The notes under the pieces: model-generated
Told to the model about the DNA's origin: nothing
The model's database searches: none
What the model saw: only the letters and a program-made list of their open reading frames with translations
Made by a program: the position numbers and the translations under genes
NCBI GenBank assembly: GCA_947169245.1
Contig: CAMVPA010000017.1
Location: 1-64,000, forward strand
Reading direction: 5' to 3'
Length of the DNA stretch: 64,000 bases
Source of the DNA: an uncultured Prevotellaceae bacterium
Lineage (GTDB): Bacteria; Bacteroidota; Bacteroidia; Bacteroidales; Bacteroidaceae
Shown here: positions 50,406 to 59,200 of the stretch, in pieces
How the letters are laid out: each line of letters begins with the position of its first letter
Numbering within the stretch: the first letter of the stretch is position 1

Positions 50406-51560
50406 TTAATTCAGCAGCTCCGTTGCTATGCGACGGGCTTCTGCGTCCGTCGCGATGTATGTCTCGTAGGTGGGATTCTTGTCGAACGTGGCGCGCTGCA
50501 TGGTCTCGGCGATGACGTCGCCCATCTGCAGGAAGCCGCAGCGGTCCTCGAGGAAGGCGCGGTTCACAATCTCGTTGGCAGCGTTGACGATGCACGGCAT
50601 GTTGCCGCCGCGGTCCAGTGCCTCGTAGGCCATCGCCAGACAGCGGAACTTTTCAAGGTCGGGCTCGAAGAACTCCAGATGCTGGGCCTTGAACAGGTCC
50701 AGACGCTCGCCGCTCAGCGGCAGGCGGTGCGGGAACGAGAAGGCGTACTGTATGGGCAGACGCATGTCGGGCACGCCGAGCTGTGCCTTCACTGAGCCGT
50801 CCTGGAACTGCACGGCCGAGTGGACGATGGACTGCGGATGCACCAGCACCTGTATCTGCTTGGCGTCGACACCGAAGAGCCACTTGGCCTCGATGACCTC
50901 GAAGCCCTTGTTCATCATCGATGCCGAGTCGATGGTGATCTTCGCACCCATGTCCCATGTCGGGTGGCGCAGGGCGTCGGCCTTCGTTACGTGGGCTATC
51001 TCCTCCATTGACTTCGTGCGGAACGGACCGCCCGAGGCCGTCAGCAGAATCTTTTCTATGGGGTTCTGGTCTTCGCCGACGAGACTCTGGAAGATGGCCG
51101 AGTGCTCGCTGTCGACGGGCAGGATGGGCGTGTGGTACTGCTGTGCCAGCTGCAGAATCAGCTCGCCGGCCACTACCAGCGTCTCCTTGTTGGCCAGGGC
51201 GATGGCCTTGCGGGCCTTGATGGCGTGGATGGTGGGCGACAGTCCGGCAAAGCCCACCATGGCGGTGAGCACCATGTCGATGGGGCCGGCCTCCACAATC
51301 TCGTCGAGCGCCTGTGCTCCGGCATATACCTTCACGTCGGGCAGGTCGTCCATCAGCCGCCGCAGCTCGTCGTAGCGCTGCTCGTTGGCAATGACGACGG
51401 CGGCGGGCTTGAACTTGTGGGCCTGCTCTGCCAGCAGCTCCACCTTATTATTAGCTGTCAGGCAGTAGACCTCGTACAGGTCGGAGTGCTCCTCAATGAC
51501 CTCGAGGGCCTGGGTGCCTATCGATCCCGTAGAACCGAGGATGGCTATTTGCTTTTTCAT
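50406..51560 (-). CDS. dxr: 1-deoxy-D-xylulose-5-phosphate reductoisomerase
   Basis: Second enzyme of the MEP isoprenoid pathway; converts DXP to MEP with NADPH. 384 residues, normal length. Motifs: NADPH-binding KQIAILGSTGSIGTQALEVI, ANKETLVVAGELI, metal and substrate region PVDSEHSAIFQSL, TASGGPFRTKS, NKGFEVIEAKWLFGVDAKQI and HPQSIVHSAVQF. It is flanked by rimM and rseP on the same strand. The short spacer to rimM holds a tttgactat 9-mer array. Confidence 0.97.
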   Translation of the reverse strand: MKKQIAILGSTGSIGTQALEVIEEHSDLYEVYCLTANNKVELLAEQAHKFKPAAVVIANEQRYDELRRLMDDLPDVKVYAGAQALDEIVEAGPIDMVLTAMVGFAGLSPTIHAIKARKAIALANKETLVVAGELILQLAQQYHTPILPVDSEHSAIFQSLVGEDQNPIEKILLTASGGPFRTKSMEEIAHVTKADALRHPTWDMGAKITIDSASMMNKGFEVIEAKWLFGVDAKQIQVLVHPQSIVHSAVQFQDGSVKAQLGVPDMRLPIQYAFSFPHRLPLSGERLDLFKAQHLEFFEPDLEKFRCLAMAYEALDRGGNMPCIVNAANEIVNRAFLEDRCGFLQMGDVIAETMQRATFDKNPTYETYIATDAEARRIATELLN

Positions 51561-51585
51561 TTGACTATTTGACTATTTGACGATT
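51561..51585 (-). repeat. 9-bp array (tttgactat) in the rimM/dxr spacer
   Basis: About 2.5 units of tttgactat fill the spacer between the rimM stop and the dxr ATG. Confidence 0.55.
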
Positions 51586-52095
51586 TTACAATTCCAACAG
51601 CCCCTCGGGGATGTCGATGGTGATGATCCTGTTTTCCTGATCGACATCGGTGATCAGCTCCTCAGAGGCGGGGATGAGTGTGCCGTCCTCCAGACAGAAG
51701 AGTATGTTAATGGTAGAGTCGTCGATGGAGGCTATCTTGCCTACTGTTCGTCCTGTGCTTGCATCGACGATGCTGTAACCGACAATCTCCGCCCAGCTCA
51801 TACTCCCTTCGTCGCTATCCGTGAGGGCACGGGGGAAATAGACGTCGCAGCCCGTCAGTTCGGCGGCGCGCTGCTGGGTGTCGATGTCCTCGAACTTCAC
51901 CAGTGCCACGCTGTCGCTGCGGAAGCGATATTCCTCGATGAAGAAAGGCACGAGGATGCCGTCGACGTCGAGCACCAGATAGTCGCAGTCCACACGGTCG
52001 AAGACATCGTCGTCGAACTGGAAGGACACCTCGCCCTTCACGCCGTGCGTCTTGCCTAAGCGGCCTATCTTGTAAACGTCTTCACTCTTTATCAT
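51586..52095 (-). CDS. rimM: 16S rRNA processing protein RimM
   Basis: Ribosome maturation factor binding the 30S head and S19, 169 residues. The N-terminal RimM domain has VYKIGRLGKTHGVKGEVSFQ and the C-terminal PRC-barrel has SWAEIVGYSIVDASTGRTVG, with IPEGLLEL at the end. In many bacteria rimM sits with trmD and rplS; here it lies between murA and dxr, as in other Bacteroidetes. Confidence 0.93.
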   Translation of the reverse strand: MIKSEDVYKIGRLGKTHGVKGEVSFQFDDDVFDRVDCDYLVLDVDGILVPFFIEEYRFRSDSVALVKFEDIDTQQRAAELTGCDVYFPRALTDSDEGSMSWAEIVGYSIVDASTGRTVGKIASIDDSTINILFCLEDGTLIPASEELITDVDQENRIITIDIPEGLLEL

Positions 52096-52188
52096 GGGGC
52101 TTCTGGGTCTTATGGGTCTTATGGGTCTTATGGGACTTATGGGTCTTATGGGACTTATGGGTCTTATGGGGCTTCTGGGACTTATGGG
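52096..52188 (-). repeat. 9-bp tandem array filling the murA/rimM spacer
   Basis: About ten degenerate units of gggtcttat (variants gggacttat, gggcttctg) extend from the murA stop to the rimM ATG, leaving no other sequence in the spacer. Confidence 0.85.
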
Positions 52189-53493
52189 TTATTGACGGGT
52201 GATTCTGGCGCCGAGGGCGTTGAGGCGGTCTTCGATGTGCTCGTAGCCGCGGTCTATCTGTTCGATGTTGTCGATGCGGCTGGTGCCGTTGGCACTCATG
52301 GCAGCGATGAGCAGGGCAATGCCTGCGCGGATGTCGGGGCTCGACATGCGTCCGCCACGCAGGGTAATCTTGTGGTCATGGCCTATGACGACGGCACGGT
52401 GGGGGTCGCAGAGAATGATCTGGGCACCCATGTCGATGAGCTTGTCGACGAAGAACAGACGGCTCTCGAACATCTTCTGGTGGAACAGCACCGAGCCGCG
52501 GGCCTGGGTGGCCACGACGATGAGTACGCTGAGCAGGTCGGGCGTGAGGCCGGGCCATGGGGCGTCGGCCAGTGTCATGATGGTGCCGTCGATGAACGAC
52601 TGTATTTCGTAGTGGCGCTGACGCGGTATCCACAGGTCGTCGCCCTCGACCTTGATCTTCACGCCGAGACGGCGGAAGGCGTCGGGGATGATGCCCAGTT
52701 GGCTGACGGCAACGTCCTTGATGCGGATGCCTTCGCCGCACATGGCTGCCATGCCTATGAACGATCCCACCTCAATCATGTCGGGCAGTATCTGGTGGTC
52801 AGTGCTGTGCAGGCTGTCGACACCCACGATGGTCAGGAGGTTTGAGCCAATGCCGCTGATTTTGGCACCCATACGGTTCAGCAGATGGCAGAGCTGCTGC
52901 AGGTAGGGCTCGCAGGCAGCATTGTAGATGGTGGTGGCGCCTTCGGCAAAGACGGCGGCCATGATGATGTTCGCCGTTCCTGTCACCGAGGCTTCGTCGA
53001 GGAGCATGTAGGTGCCCTTCAGCCGTCGGGCGCTGATCTCGTAGACGTCGCGTCCTTCGACGTGGGTGAACTTCGCACCCAGCTTCTCGAAACCCAGGAA
53101 GTGGGTGTCCAGACGGCGGCGTCCTATCTTGTCGCCGCCGGGCTTCGTCACGATGGCCTTGCCCATGCGGGCCAGCAGCGGACCAATCATCAGTACCGAA
53201 CCGCGCAGCTGCGCACACTTATGTACGAACTCGTCGCTCTCCAGATAGTCGAGGTTCAGCTCGTCGGCTTGAAAGGTGTATGAGTTCCTGTCGCATTTCG
53301 ACACCTTCACACCGATATCCTTGAGCAACTGAATGAGGTTGTTGACGTCGCGGATGTCGGGGATGTTGTGGATGGTCACTGCCTCGCTGGTGAGCAGCGT
53401 GGCACAGATGACCTGCAGGGCCTCGTTCTTGGCGCCCTGCGGGGTGATGGTGCCGCTCAGCGGGTGTCCGCCCTCGATGACAAATGTTGCCAT
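52189..53493 (-). CDS. murA: UDP-N-acetylglucosamine 1-carboxyvinyltransferase
   Basis: First committed step of peptidoglycan synthesis: transfers enolpyruvate from PEP to UDP-GlcNAc in the cytoplasm. 434 residues. Motifs: TPQGAKNEALQVICATLLTS with the catalytic Lys-Asn, the mobile loop AIVTKPGGDKIGRRRLDTHF, and a C-terminal GISLLIAAMSAN-like segment (RAGIALLIAAMSANGTSRID). The loop residue that is Cys115 in E. coli (PGGCAIG) is Asp here (PGGDKIG), the change known to give intrinsic fosfomycin insensitivity in other bacteria. It is second in the tsaB-side operon. Confidence 0.96.
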   Translation of the reverse strand: MATFVIEGGHPLSGTITPQGAKNEALQVICATLLTSEAVTIHNIPDIRDVNNLIQLLKDIGVKVSKCDRNSYTFQADELNLDYLESDEFVHKCAQLRGSVLMIGPLLARMGKAIVTKPGGDKIGRRRLDTHFLGFEKLGAKFTHVEGRDVYEISARRLKGTYMLLDEASVTGTANIIMAAVFAEGATTIYNAACEPYLQQLCHLLNRMGAKISGIGSNLLTIVGVDSLHSTDHQILPDMIEVGSFIGMAAMCGEGIRIKDVAVSQLGIIPDAFRRLGVKIKVEGDDLWIPRQRHYEIQSFIDGTIMTLADAPWPGLTPDLLSVLIVVATQARGSVLFHQKMFESRLFFVDKLIDMGAQIILCDPHRAVVIGHDHKITLRGGRMSSPDIRAGIALLIAAMSANGTSRIDNIEQIDRGYEHIEDRLNALGARITRQ

Positions 53494-53529
53494 ATTCTTA
53501 TCGCTTTGGCTCCTGGCTTTCGCCTGTGG

Positions 53530-54132
53530 TTACTTCTTCTTCTTCTTGGACTTGCCGCCCTCGTTGTTGACGACGGTCACTTTCTCGAAGATGAATCTGT
53601 TCAGGTCGAGCTGAATGACACCGTCGGTGTAGCGGGCCAGGTCGTCGGCCACCTTCTCGTCGTCCATGGAGCCATGTCCCCATGTGGCGAGGTCGCGTTT
53701 CATCTGGTTGGCTGTCTGGCGGGCCAGCTCGTCGCGCTCAGGTCCTGCGGGCATCTGCTTGAGCTGCTCGAACAGCTCCTCGATCAGCTTGCCGTAGTGG
53801 CGCTGGCGAATCTTGTTCTGCGGCAGCGGCAGCGGGGCGGGCTTGGAGTGAATCTTCTCGGCCTCCGACACGTCGAAGGGCCAGTCGATGTCAAGCTGTT
53901 TGCCACTCATCAGGTACAGATGGTCCCAGAGCGTCTGCTCGTAGTCGGCGTTGCCGCGCAACTGCGGCATCTTCGTCTCCATCAGACGGATGATGGTCTG
54001 GGCGCAGACGGTACGCTCCTGCTTCGTCGGCAGGCTGGCGGCGTGGTCTACCATCTTCTGTATCTCACGGCCGTACTCGGGCATCTGCAGCTTCTCGCGT
54101 TGTGTGTTGTAGTCTAATCCTTTTATTTCCAT
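53530..54132 (-). CDS. DUF4290 domain-containing protein
   Basis: 200-residue cytoplasmic protein conserved in Bacteroidetes next to murA. It opens with GLDYNTQREKLQMPEYGREI and has alpha-helical, charged sequence (LRGNADYEQTLWDHLYLMSG). It ends in a Lys-rich tail (EGGKSKKKKK). No catalytic motif is visible. The family is known only as DUF4290; its constant place beside cell-wall and tRNA-modification genes suggests a housekeeping role, which remains unproven. Confidence 0.85.
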   Translation of the reverse strand: MEIKGLDYNTQREKLQMPEYGREIQKMVDHAASLPTKQERTVCAQTIIRLMETKMPQLRGNADYEQTLWDHLYLMSGKQLDIDWPFDVSEAEKIHSKPAPLPLPQNKIRQRHYGKLIEELFEQLKQMPAGPERDELARQTANQMKRDLATWGHGSMDDEKVADDLARYTDGVIQLDLNRFIFEKVTVVNNEGGKSKKKKK

Positions 54133-54182
54133 ATATCTGTTTTTTTCTTACTTCTCACTTCTTACCTCTCACCACTTACCTC
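54133..54182 (-). repeat. Heptamer-array spacer between tsaB and the DUF4290 gene
   Basis: On the minus strand, starting at the tsaB stop: agaggtaagtggtgagaggt followed by aagaagtgagaagtaag. It closely matches the spacers at 22703 and 24243 (ggtaagtggtgaagggtgag). Confidence 0.72.
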
Positions 54183-54872
54183 TTATAGAAGCTTCTTCGG
54201 CATTTTGGCCACGAAGTCCTTCAGGTAGAACGGCACGAAGTAGGCCACGTCCTCGAACTGCTCCTGCAGGAACCGGCGCTCGGCCAGCGGCATCATCCAC
54301 TTGGCCAGCGGCTCCACGCCGTCGATGTAGCGGGCGTTGGGGTGGTCGATGGTCTCCATGCACTTCTTGGCACCGTTGCCGAAGAAGTAGACGGGCTGGC
54401 GGTCGAGCCACTCGCGGTAGGTGTTCTGGTCGACGATGTCGGCCTGAATCCCGCGGACGGGTCTCAGGGCACGGTCGTAGAGGGCGGCGTAAACCTCCAT
54501 GCGGCGGGCGTCGAGCATGGGGCAGAGCAGGGCGCCCTCCTCAATCTTCTCGCCCAGCAGCAGAGGCACGCACATCAGCTCCAGCGTGGGCACGCTGATG
54601 AGCTTCAGGTTGCGGCCGTAGCACACACCCTTGGCCATCGATACGCCAATGCGCAGGCCGGTGTAGGAGCCGGGGCCGCAGCTGACGGCGACGGCGTCGA
54701 ACGGTATGGCGTGGCTGTCGGTGAACGACAGGGCCTCGTCGACCATCGTTCCCAGGCGCTCGGCGTGGTTGGGCCCCGAGTGGTCGTCCTGCTGGAAGAT
54801 GACCTGAGCATCCTCGCTGACGGCCACGGAGCAGACGTCGGTGCTTGTCTCGATATGTAGTATGCAAGCCAT
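54183..54872 (-). CDS. tsaB: tRNA threonylcarbamoyladenosine biosynthesis protein TsaB
   Basis: Partner of TsaD in forming t6A37 on ANN-decoding tRNAs. 229 residues from MACILHIETSTDVCSVAVSE; the longer track ORF runs through the promoter. ASKHA-fold motifs: HIETSTDVCSVAV, HAERLGTMVDEAL and the hallmark GPGSYTGLRIGVSMAKGVCY. The C-terminal part is typical for Bacteroidetes TsaB. It appears to be the first gene of the tsaB-DUF4290-murA-rimM-dxr-rseP operon. Confidence 0.93.
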   Translation of the reverse strand: MACILHIETSTDVCSVAVSEDAQVIFQQDDHSGPNHAERLGTMVDEALSFTDSHAIPFDAVAVSCGPGSYTGLRIGVSMAKGVCYGRNLKLISVPTLELMCVPLLLGEKIEEGALLCPMLDARRMEVYAALYDRALRPVRGIQADIVDQNTYREWLDRQPVYFFGNGAKKCMETIDHPNARYIDGVEPLAKWMMPLAERRFLQEQFEDVAYFVPFYLKDFVAKMPKKLL

Positions 54873-54903
54873 TGTTTTCCTTATTGCTATTATTAATAAG
54901 GTG

Positions 54904-54911
54904 CAAAGGTA
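54904..54911 (-). promoter_or_regulatory. -7 element upstream of tsaB
   Basis: Minus-strand tacctttg, 32 bases before the tsaB ATG. There is no convincing -33. It would drive the tsaB-to-rseP cluster. Confidence 0.55.
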
Positions 54912-54954
54912 CGCTTTTTCCTCCGAATACGTGCACGTTTCAGAGAAATTAACG

Positions 54955-56778
54955 CTATAGGGGCAGGGTGAACAGGAATCGTGCGCCTCCGCTGTAGTTG
55001 GTGTCGAGGGTGATGTCGCCTCCCAGTCGGCGGGCAATGTTACGGCTCAGTGTCAGGCCGATGCCGACGCCCTCCTTGTACTCGTCGAGCTGTACAAACT
55101 CGCCGAAGATGTCGTCGGCCTTCTCGGCCGGGACGCCGCAGCCCGTGTCCTCGACACTGATGACGAGCTGTCCGTCGGCCGTCCGGCAGCGCAGGGTGAT
55201 GGTGCCGCCGTCGGGCGTGAACTTCATGGCGTTGTCGAGCAGGTGACAGAGTGCCGATACGGCATACTGCTCTGCGGTCACGATGGTCAGTTGGTCGTCG
55301 ACGGTGCTGTCGAAGTTGAATGTCCAGCGTCGGCTGTCGCCAACCCTGCTCTGGCAGACGGCGTTGAGGCAGAACTGGTTGGCGCCGACGGTATCGGTAC
55401 GCTCCAGGATACTGCGGCTGTTCGACTCCGACAGTGCCAGCAGGCGGTTGATGAGCGACGTGATGCGGTCGGTGTTCTGCTGTATCTGCAGACTGGCCTC
55501 CTGCGTGGTGTCGGGCGACAGCTCCATGCCGGGTTGCGACAGTATCTGTGCGAAGCCCGACAGGATGTTGAGCGGCGTGCGTATCTCGTGTGAGATGTTC
55601 TTGATGAAGTTGGTCTTCATGCGCGACGACTCCTGTGCCAGGTCGCGTGCTATGGCCAGCTCCTCGTTCTTCTTCTTCAGGCGTCGGTTCATCCAGTACC
55701 AGTAGCCGACGAGCAGTGCCAGCGCTATGCTGATGATGATGGCCGTCATGGCGATATAGCGGTTGTGCTCCAGCCGTTTCTCCATCTCAAACTCGTTGAC
55801 GCGGAACATCGTGCTCAGTTCCGTAATCTGGGTGCGTACGTCTTTCTTGTAGATGGAGTCGGTCAGCTGGTGGACGGCCTGGAACATCTCGGCTGCCTCT
55901 TTGTAGCGCCCCAGTCCCTGCATGATCTCCGCACGTTGTTCGTAGATGAGTACCATCGACGATTTGTCGTCGATGGTCTGGCTCCTCTCCAGTCGCAAGG
56001 TGTTGTGCTCCAGCGCCTTGGCATAGTCGCCCTGACGCAGGAGGAGCTGCGCCTTGTAGTAGAGGACGCTCAGCTGGACAAATGTAGTTCCTTCAATCTT
56101 GCATTTCTCAGCCTCCTCAATGTCGCTCTTGGCCTCGTCCAGCCGTCCCAGCCCTATGTTCTGCTGCGCACAGGCCAGGTAGTAGTAAGCGTGCCAGATG
56201 TTTTTGCTGCGTTCTTTGGTGTCCTTATCCTGACAGACCTTGTCGATGTATTTCTTCCATCGGCTGGTGATGTCCGTCATGGCTTGGTAATCTTTCTTCT
56301 CGTTCAGGGCGTCGCAGTAGTAGGAGAAGACGTCGTTGACCACCGGCTCGCTGACATTTGATTCGTCAATAAGTTTCAGACACAGGTCGTAGCACCCGAT
56401 GGCCTCGTCCAGATGGCCCATGTTGTTGTAGGCGTTGCCCATGGCATAGTTGGCCAGCGCCATGCCGTACTTGTCGTTGCGGTCTGTGGCGTCCTGATGC
56501 ATCTCCTCTACCTCCCGCAGCGCCATGTTAACACGCCCCATGAACACGTAGGTGTTGACCAGCTGCATCCACGTTTCGTAGTAGTAGTCCCAGCAGCCCA
56601 CCTTCTTGTTGAAAGCCATATCGAGCGGGGCTTGTGCTATGAGCGAGTCGTTCTTGTCGTTGTTGTAGAGATAGCAGAGGTGGTCATAGCGGCGCTTGCT
56701 CTCAGGGTCCTGAGCAGCTTTGGCTATGGTCGCTGTCAGCGACAGCAGCAGGGTTATGGTGATGATAATCTTTCGCAT
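54955..56778 (-). CDS. Membrane sensor histidine kinase with periplasmic TPR-like domain
   Basis: 607-residue sensor kinase. Signal peptide (MRKIIITITLLLSLTATIAKA), periplasmic alpha-helical TPR-like sensor region about 25-340 (YGMALANYAMGNAYNNMGHL), one membrane segment near 345-367 (IAMTAIIISIALALLVGYWY), then HisKA with the phospho-acceptor His in NFIKNISHEIRTPLN. An HATPase_c domain follows: N box LCHLLDNAMKFTP, G1 VEDTGCGVP, G2 GVGIGLTLSRNIA. No receiver or DNA-binding domain is fused and no response regulator is adjacent, so its partner is elsewhere. The signal sensed is unknown. Confidence 0.9.
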   Translation of the reverse strand: MRKIIITITLLLSLTATIAKAAQDPESKRRYDHLCYLYNNDKNDSLIAQAPLDMAFNKKVGCWDYYYETWMQLVNTYVFMGRVNMALREVEEMHQDATDRNDKYGMALANYAMGNAYNNMGHLDEAIGCYDLCLKLIDESNVSEPVVNDVFSYYCDALNEKKDYQAMTDITSRWKKYIDKVCQDKDTKERSKNIWHAYYYLACAQQNIGLGRLDEAKSDIEEAEKCKIEGTTFVQLSVLYYKAQLLLRQGDYAKALEHNTLRLERSQTIDDKSSMVLIYEQRAEIMQGLGRYKEAAEMFQAVHQLTDSIYKKDVRTQITELSTMFRVNEFEMEKRLEHNRYIAMTAIIISIALALLVGYWYWMNRRLKKKNEELAIARDLAQESSRMKTNFIKNISHEIRTPLNILSGFAQILSQPGMELSPDTTQEASLQIQQNTDRITSLINRLLALSESNSRSILERTDTVGANQFCLNAVCQSRVGDSRRWTFNFDSTVDDQLTIVTAEQYAVSALCHLLDNAMKFTPDGGTITLRCRTADGQLVISVEDTGCGVPAEKADDIFGEFVQLDEYKEGVGIGLTLSRNIARRLGGDITLDTNYSGGARFLFTLPL

Positions 56779-56785
56779 GAGGGCA

Positions 56786-56793
56786 CAAAGATA
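56786..56793 (-). promoter_or_regulatory. -7 element of the sensor kinase gene
   Basis: Minus-strand tatctttg just before the ATG at 56778. The gap is only 7 bases, so the mRNA would be nearly leaderless. Confidence 0.5.
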
Positions 56794-56836
56794 CGAATCT
56801 TTTTTGAATTAACGAGCATTTGTGCGTATTTTTTTG

Positions 56837-56844
56837 TACCTTTG
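56837..56844 (+). promoter_or_regulatory. -7 element of the feoAB fusion gene
   Basis: Plus-strand tacctttg, 29 bases before the ATG at 56873, divergent from the sensor kinase promoter. No Fur-like palindrome was recognised. Confidence 0.55.
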
Positions 56845-56872
56845 TGGCCGAAAATTGGTTTTATGAAGTATT

Positions 56873-59200
56873 ATGAAGTTATCAGAATTAAAAACAGGAG
56901 AGAGCGGCGTCATCGTCAAAGTCCTCGGACACGGTGGCTTCCGCAAACGCATCATCGAGATGGGCTTTGTCAGGGGCAAGACCGTCGAGGTGCTGCTTAA
57001 CGCACCGTTGCAAGATCCGGTGAAGTATAAACTCATGGGCTACGAGGTGTCGCTGCGTCACGACGAGGCAGCGATGATCGAAGTGGTGTCGGAAGCAGAG
57101 GCACAGCAGCAGAAACAGACCGCTGGCGGTGTTCTTGAAGAAGATGTCAAGCCTCTGACCGACAGTCAGTTGAGAAGTGAGGCCCTGCGCCAGCGCCGTC
57201 GCATCAACGTGGCGCTGGTGGGCAATCCCAACTGCGGTAAGACGTCGCTGTTCAACTACGCCTCGGGTGCCCACGGCCATGTGGGCAACTACTCGGGTGT
57301 CACCGTCGATGCCTCGGAGGCTCACGCCTCCTACTTCGGCTACGAATTTAAGCTCACCGACCTGCCCGGCACCTACTCGCTGTCGTGCTACTCGCCCGAG
57401 GAGCTCTACGTCCGCGAACACCTGTCGGAGCAGTTGCCCGACGTCGTCATCAACGTCATTGACGCCTCGAATCTGGAGCGCAACCTCTATCTGACGACAC
57501 AGCTCGTCGACATGGACCTCCGCATGGTGTGCGCCCTGAACATGTATGACGAGTTTGATCGTCGTGGCGACCAAGTGAACCTCCATACGCTCAGCACCTT
57601 GTTTGGTGTGCCGATGGTTCCCACGTCGTTCAAGAGCGGCATGGGTGTTGAAGACCTGTTCCGCATGGTCATCAAGGTCTATGAGAATGCCCGTACGCAG
57701 GCCCGCCACATCCATATCAACTATGGTCACGAGATTGAGGACGGCATCAGCGAGATTCAGAAGTACCTGAAGACCGACGAGCACATTCGGCAGCACTACT
57801 CCACACGCTACCTGTCGCTGAAACTGCTGGAGCACGACAGTCAGGTGCTCGACTATCTGGGCAAGCACATGGCCGGCGAACAGCGCATGCAGGTGTTCCG
57901 CGACCTGACCTCGGCCCGCGACCGTGCCTCGGCCCGCGTGAAGGAGGAAACGAACACCGATGCTGAGACGGCCATCATGGACAGAAAATACGGCTTCATC
58001 AATGGTGCCCTGAAAGAGGCCGGCTACAAGACGGGATCGAAGGAGGACACCTACCGCATGACCCACCTCATCGACAGCGTCCTGTCGAACAAATATCTCG
58101 GTTTCCCCATCTTCTTCCTCATTCTCTTCGTGATGTTCCAGACGACCTTCTCGCTGGGACAGTACCCGATGGACTGGATAGAGTGGGGCGTGGAGTGGCT
58201 GTCGGAGAAGCTGAACGCCATGATGTCCGAGGGGCCGCTACGCTCGATGGTGGTCGACGGTGCCATAGCTGGTGTGGGAGCGGTCATCGTCTTTCTGCCG
58301 CAGATACTGATACTCTACTTCTTCATCTCGCTGATGGAGGACTCGGGCTACATGGCCCGTGCGGCGTTCATCATGGACAAGCTGATGCACAAGATGGGCC
58401 TGCACGGCAAGTCGTTCATCCCGCTCATCATGGGCTTCGGCTGCAACGTGCCGGCGGTGATGGCCACGCGAACCATTGAGAGTCGCCGTTCGCGTCTCAT
58501 CACGATGATGATTCTGCCGTTCATGTCGTGCTCGGCCCGACTGCCCATCTACATCATGATTGCCGGCACGTTCTTTGCCGCACAGTATCAGGCATGGGTC
58601 ATGATATCGCTCTATGCCATCGGCATCCTGATGGCTGTCATCATGAGTAAGGTATTCTCTACGTTTGTCGTCAAGGGAGAGGACACGCCGTTTGTCATGG
58701 AACTGCCGCCATACCGCTGGCCGACAGGTAAGGCCATTGGACGCCATACATGGGAAAAGGGCAAGGAATACCTGAAGAAGATGGGTGGTGTCATCCTCGT
58801 AGCCAGTATCCTGGTCTGGGCGCTGGGCTACTTCGGGACGATGGGCGTCGCCCCGTCGCTTGAGCAGAGCTTCATCGGCCGCATCGGGCACGCCGTAGAG
58901 CCGCTGTTCGCCCTGCAGGGCTTCAACTGGCAGCTCGACGTCAGCCTCATCTGCGGCGTCGGCGCCAAGGAGATTGTAGCCTCGACCATGGGCGTGCTCG
59001 GAGGCTTCGAGGGACTGTCGCCGCTGACGGCCTACTGCTTCCTGCTCTTCGTGCTGCTTTACTTCCCCTGCATCGCCACCGTTGTGGCCATACGCCACGA
59101 GACGGGCTCCTGGCGCTGGGCCATTTTTGCCGCCGTCTACACCACCGTCGTGGCGTGGGTCGTCTCGGCCGTCGTCCATCAGGTGGGACTGTTGTTGTAG
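56873..59200 (+). CDS. feoB: Ferrous iron transport protein, FeoA-FeoB fusion
   Basis: Inner-membrane Fe(II) importer of 775 residues. Residues 1-75 are a FeoA SH3-like domain (MKLSELKTGESGVIVKVLGH, YEVSLRHDEAAMIEV). After a linker comes the G domain: P-loop GNPNCGKTSLF, G3 DLPGTYSLS and G4 NMYD. The helical spacer, then two Gate domains with membrane helices (LILYFFISLMEDSGYMARAA, GFGCNVPAVMATRTIESRRS, YFPCIATVVAIRHETGSWRW), complete it. Fusion of FeoA to FeoB is usual in Bacteroidetes. It is monocistronic and divergent from the sensor kinase; no evidence was seen that the two are functionally linked. Confidence 0.96.
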   Translation: MKLSELKTGESGVIVKVLGHGGFRKRIIEMGFVRGKTVEVLLNAPLQDPVKYKLMGYEVSLRHDEAAMIEVVSEAEAQQQKQTAGGVLEEDVKPLTDSQLRSEALRQRRRINVALVGNPNCGKTSLFNYASGAHGHVGNYSGVTVDASEAHASYFGYEFKLTDLPGTYSLSCYSPEELYVREHLSEQLPDVVINVIDASNLERNLYLTTQLVDMDLRMVCALNMYDEFDRRGDQVNLHTLSTLFGVPMVPTSFKSGMGVEDLFRMVIKVYENARTQARHIHINYGHEIEDGISEIQKYLKTDEHIRQHYSTRYLSLKLLEHDSQVLDYLGKHMAGEQRMQVFRDLTSARDRASARVKEETNTDAETAIMDRKYGFINGALKEAGYKTGSKEDTYRMTHLIDSVLSNKYLGFPIFFLILFVMFQTTFSLGQYPMDWIEWGVEWLSEKLNAMMSEGPLRSMVVDGAIAGVGAVIVFLPQILILYFFISLMEDSGYMARAAFIMDKLMHKMGLHGKSFIPLIMGFGCNVPAVMATRTIESRRSRLITMMILPFMSCSARLPIYIMIAGTFFAAQYQAWVMISLYAIGILMAVIMSKVFSTFVVKGEDTPFVMELPPYRWPTGKAIGRHTWEKGKEYLKKMGGVILVASILVWALGYFGTMGVAPSLEQSFIGRIGHAVEPLFALQGFNWQLDVSLICGVGAKEIVASTMGVLGGFEGLSPLTAYCFLLFVLLYFPCIATVVAIRHETGSWRWAIFAAVYTTVVAWVVSAVVHQVGLLL

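Noticed and set aside
52096-52188. CRISPR array suspected from regular short repeats
   Set aside because: Units are 9 bases with no unique spacers; the array lies inside a conserved housekeeping operon and there are no cas genes in the window.
54873-55037. N-terminal extension of TsaB in the track ORF
   Set aside because: It covers the -7 box and the end of the sensor kinase gene; TsaB proteins begin at the ILHIETS strand.
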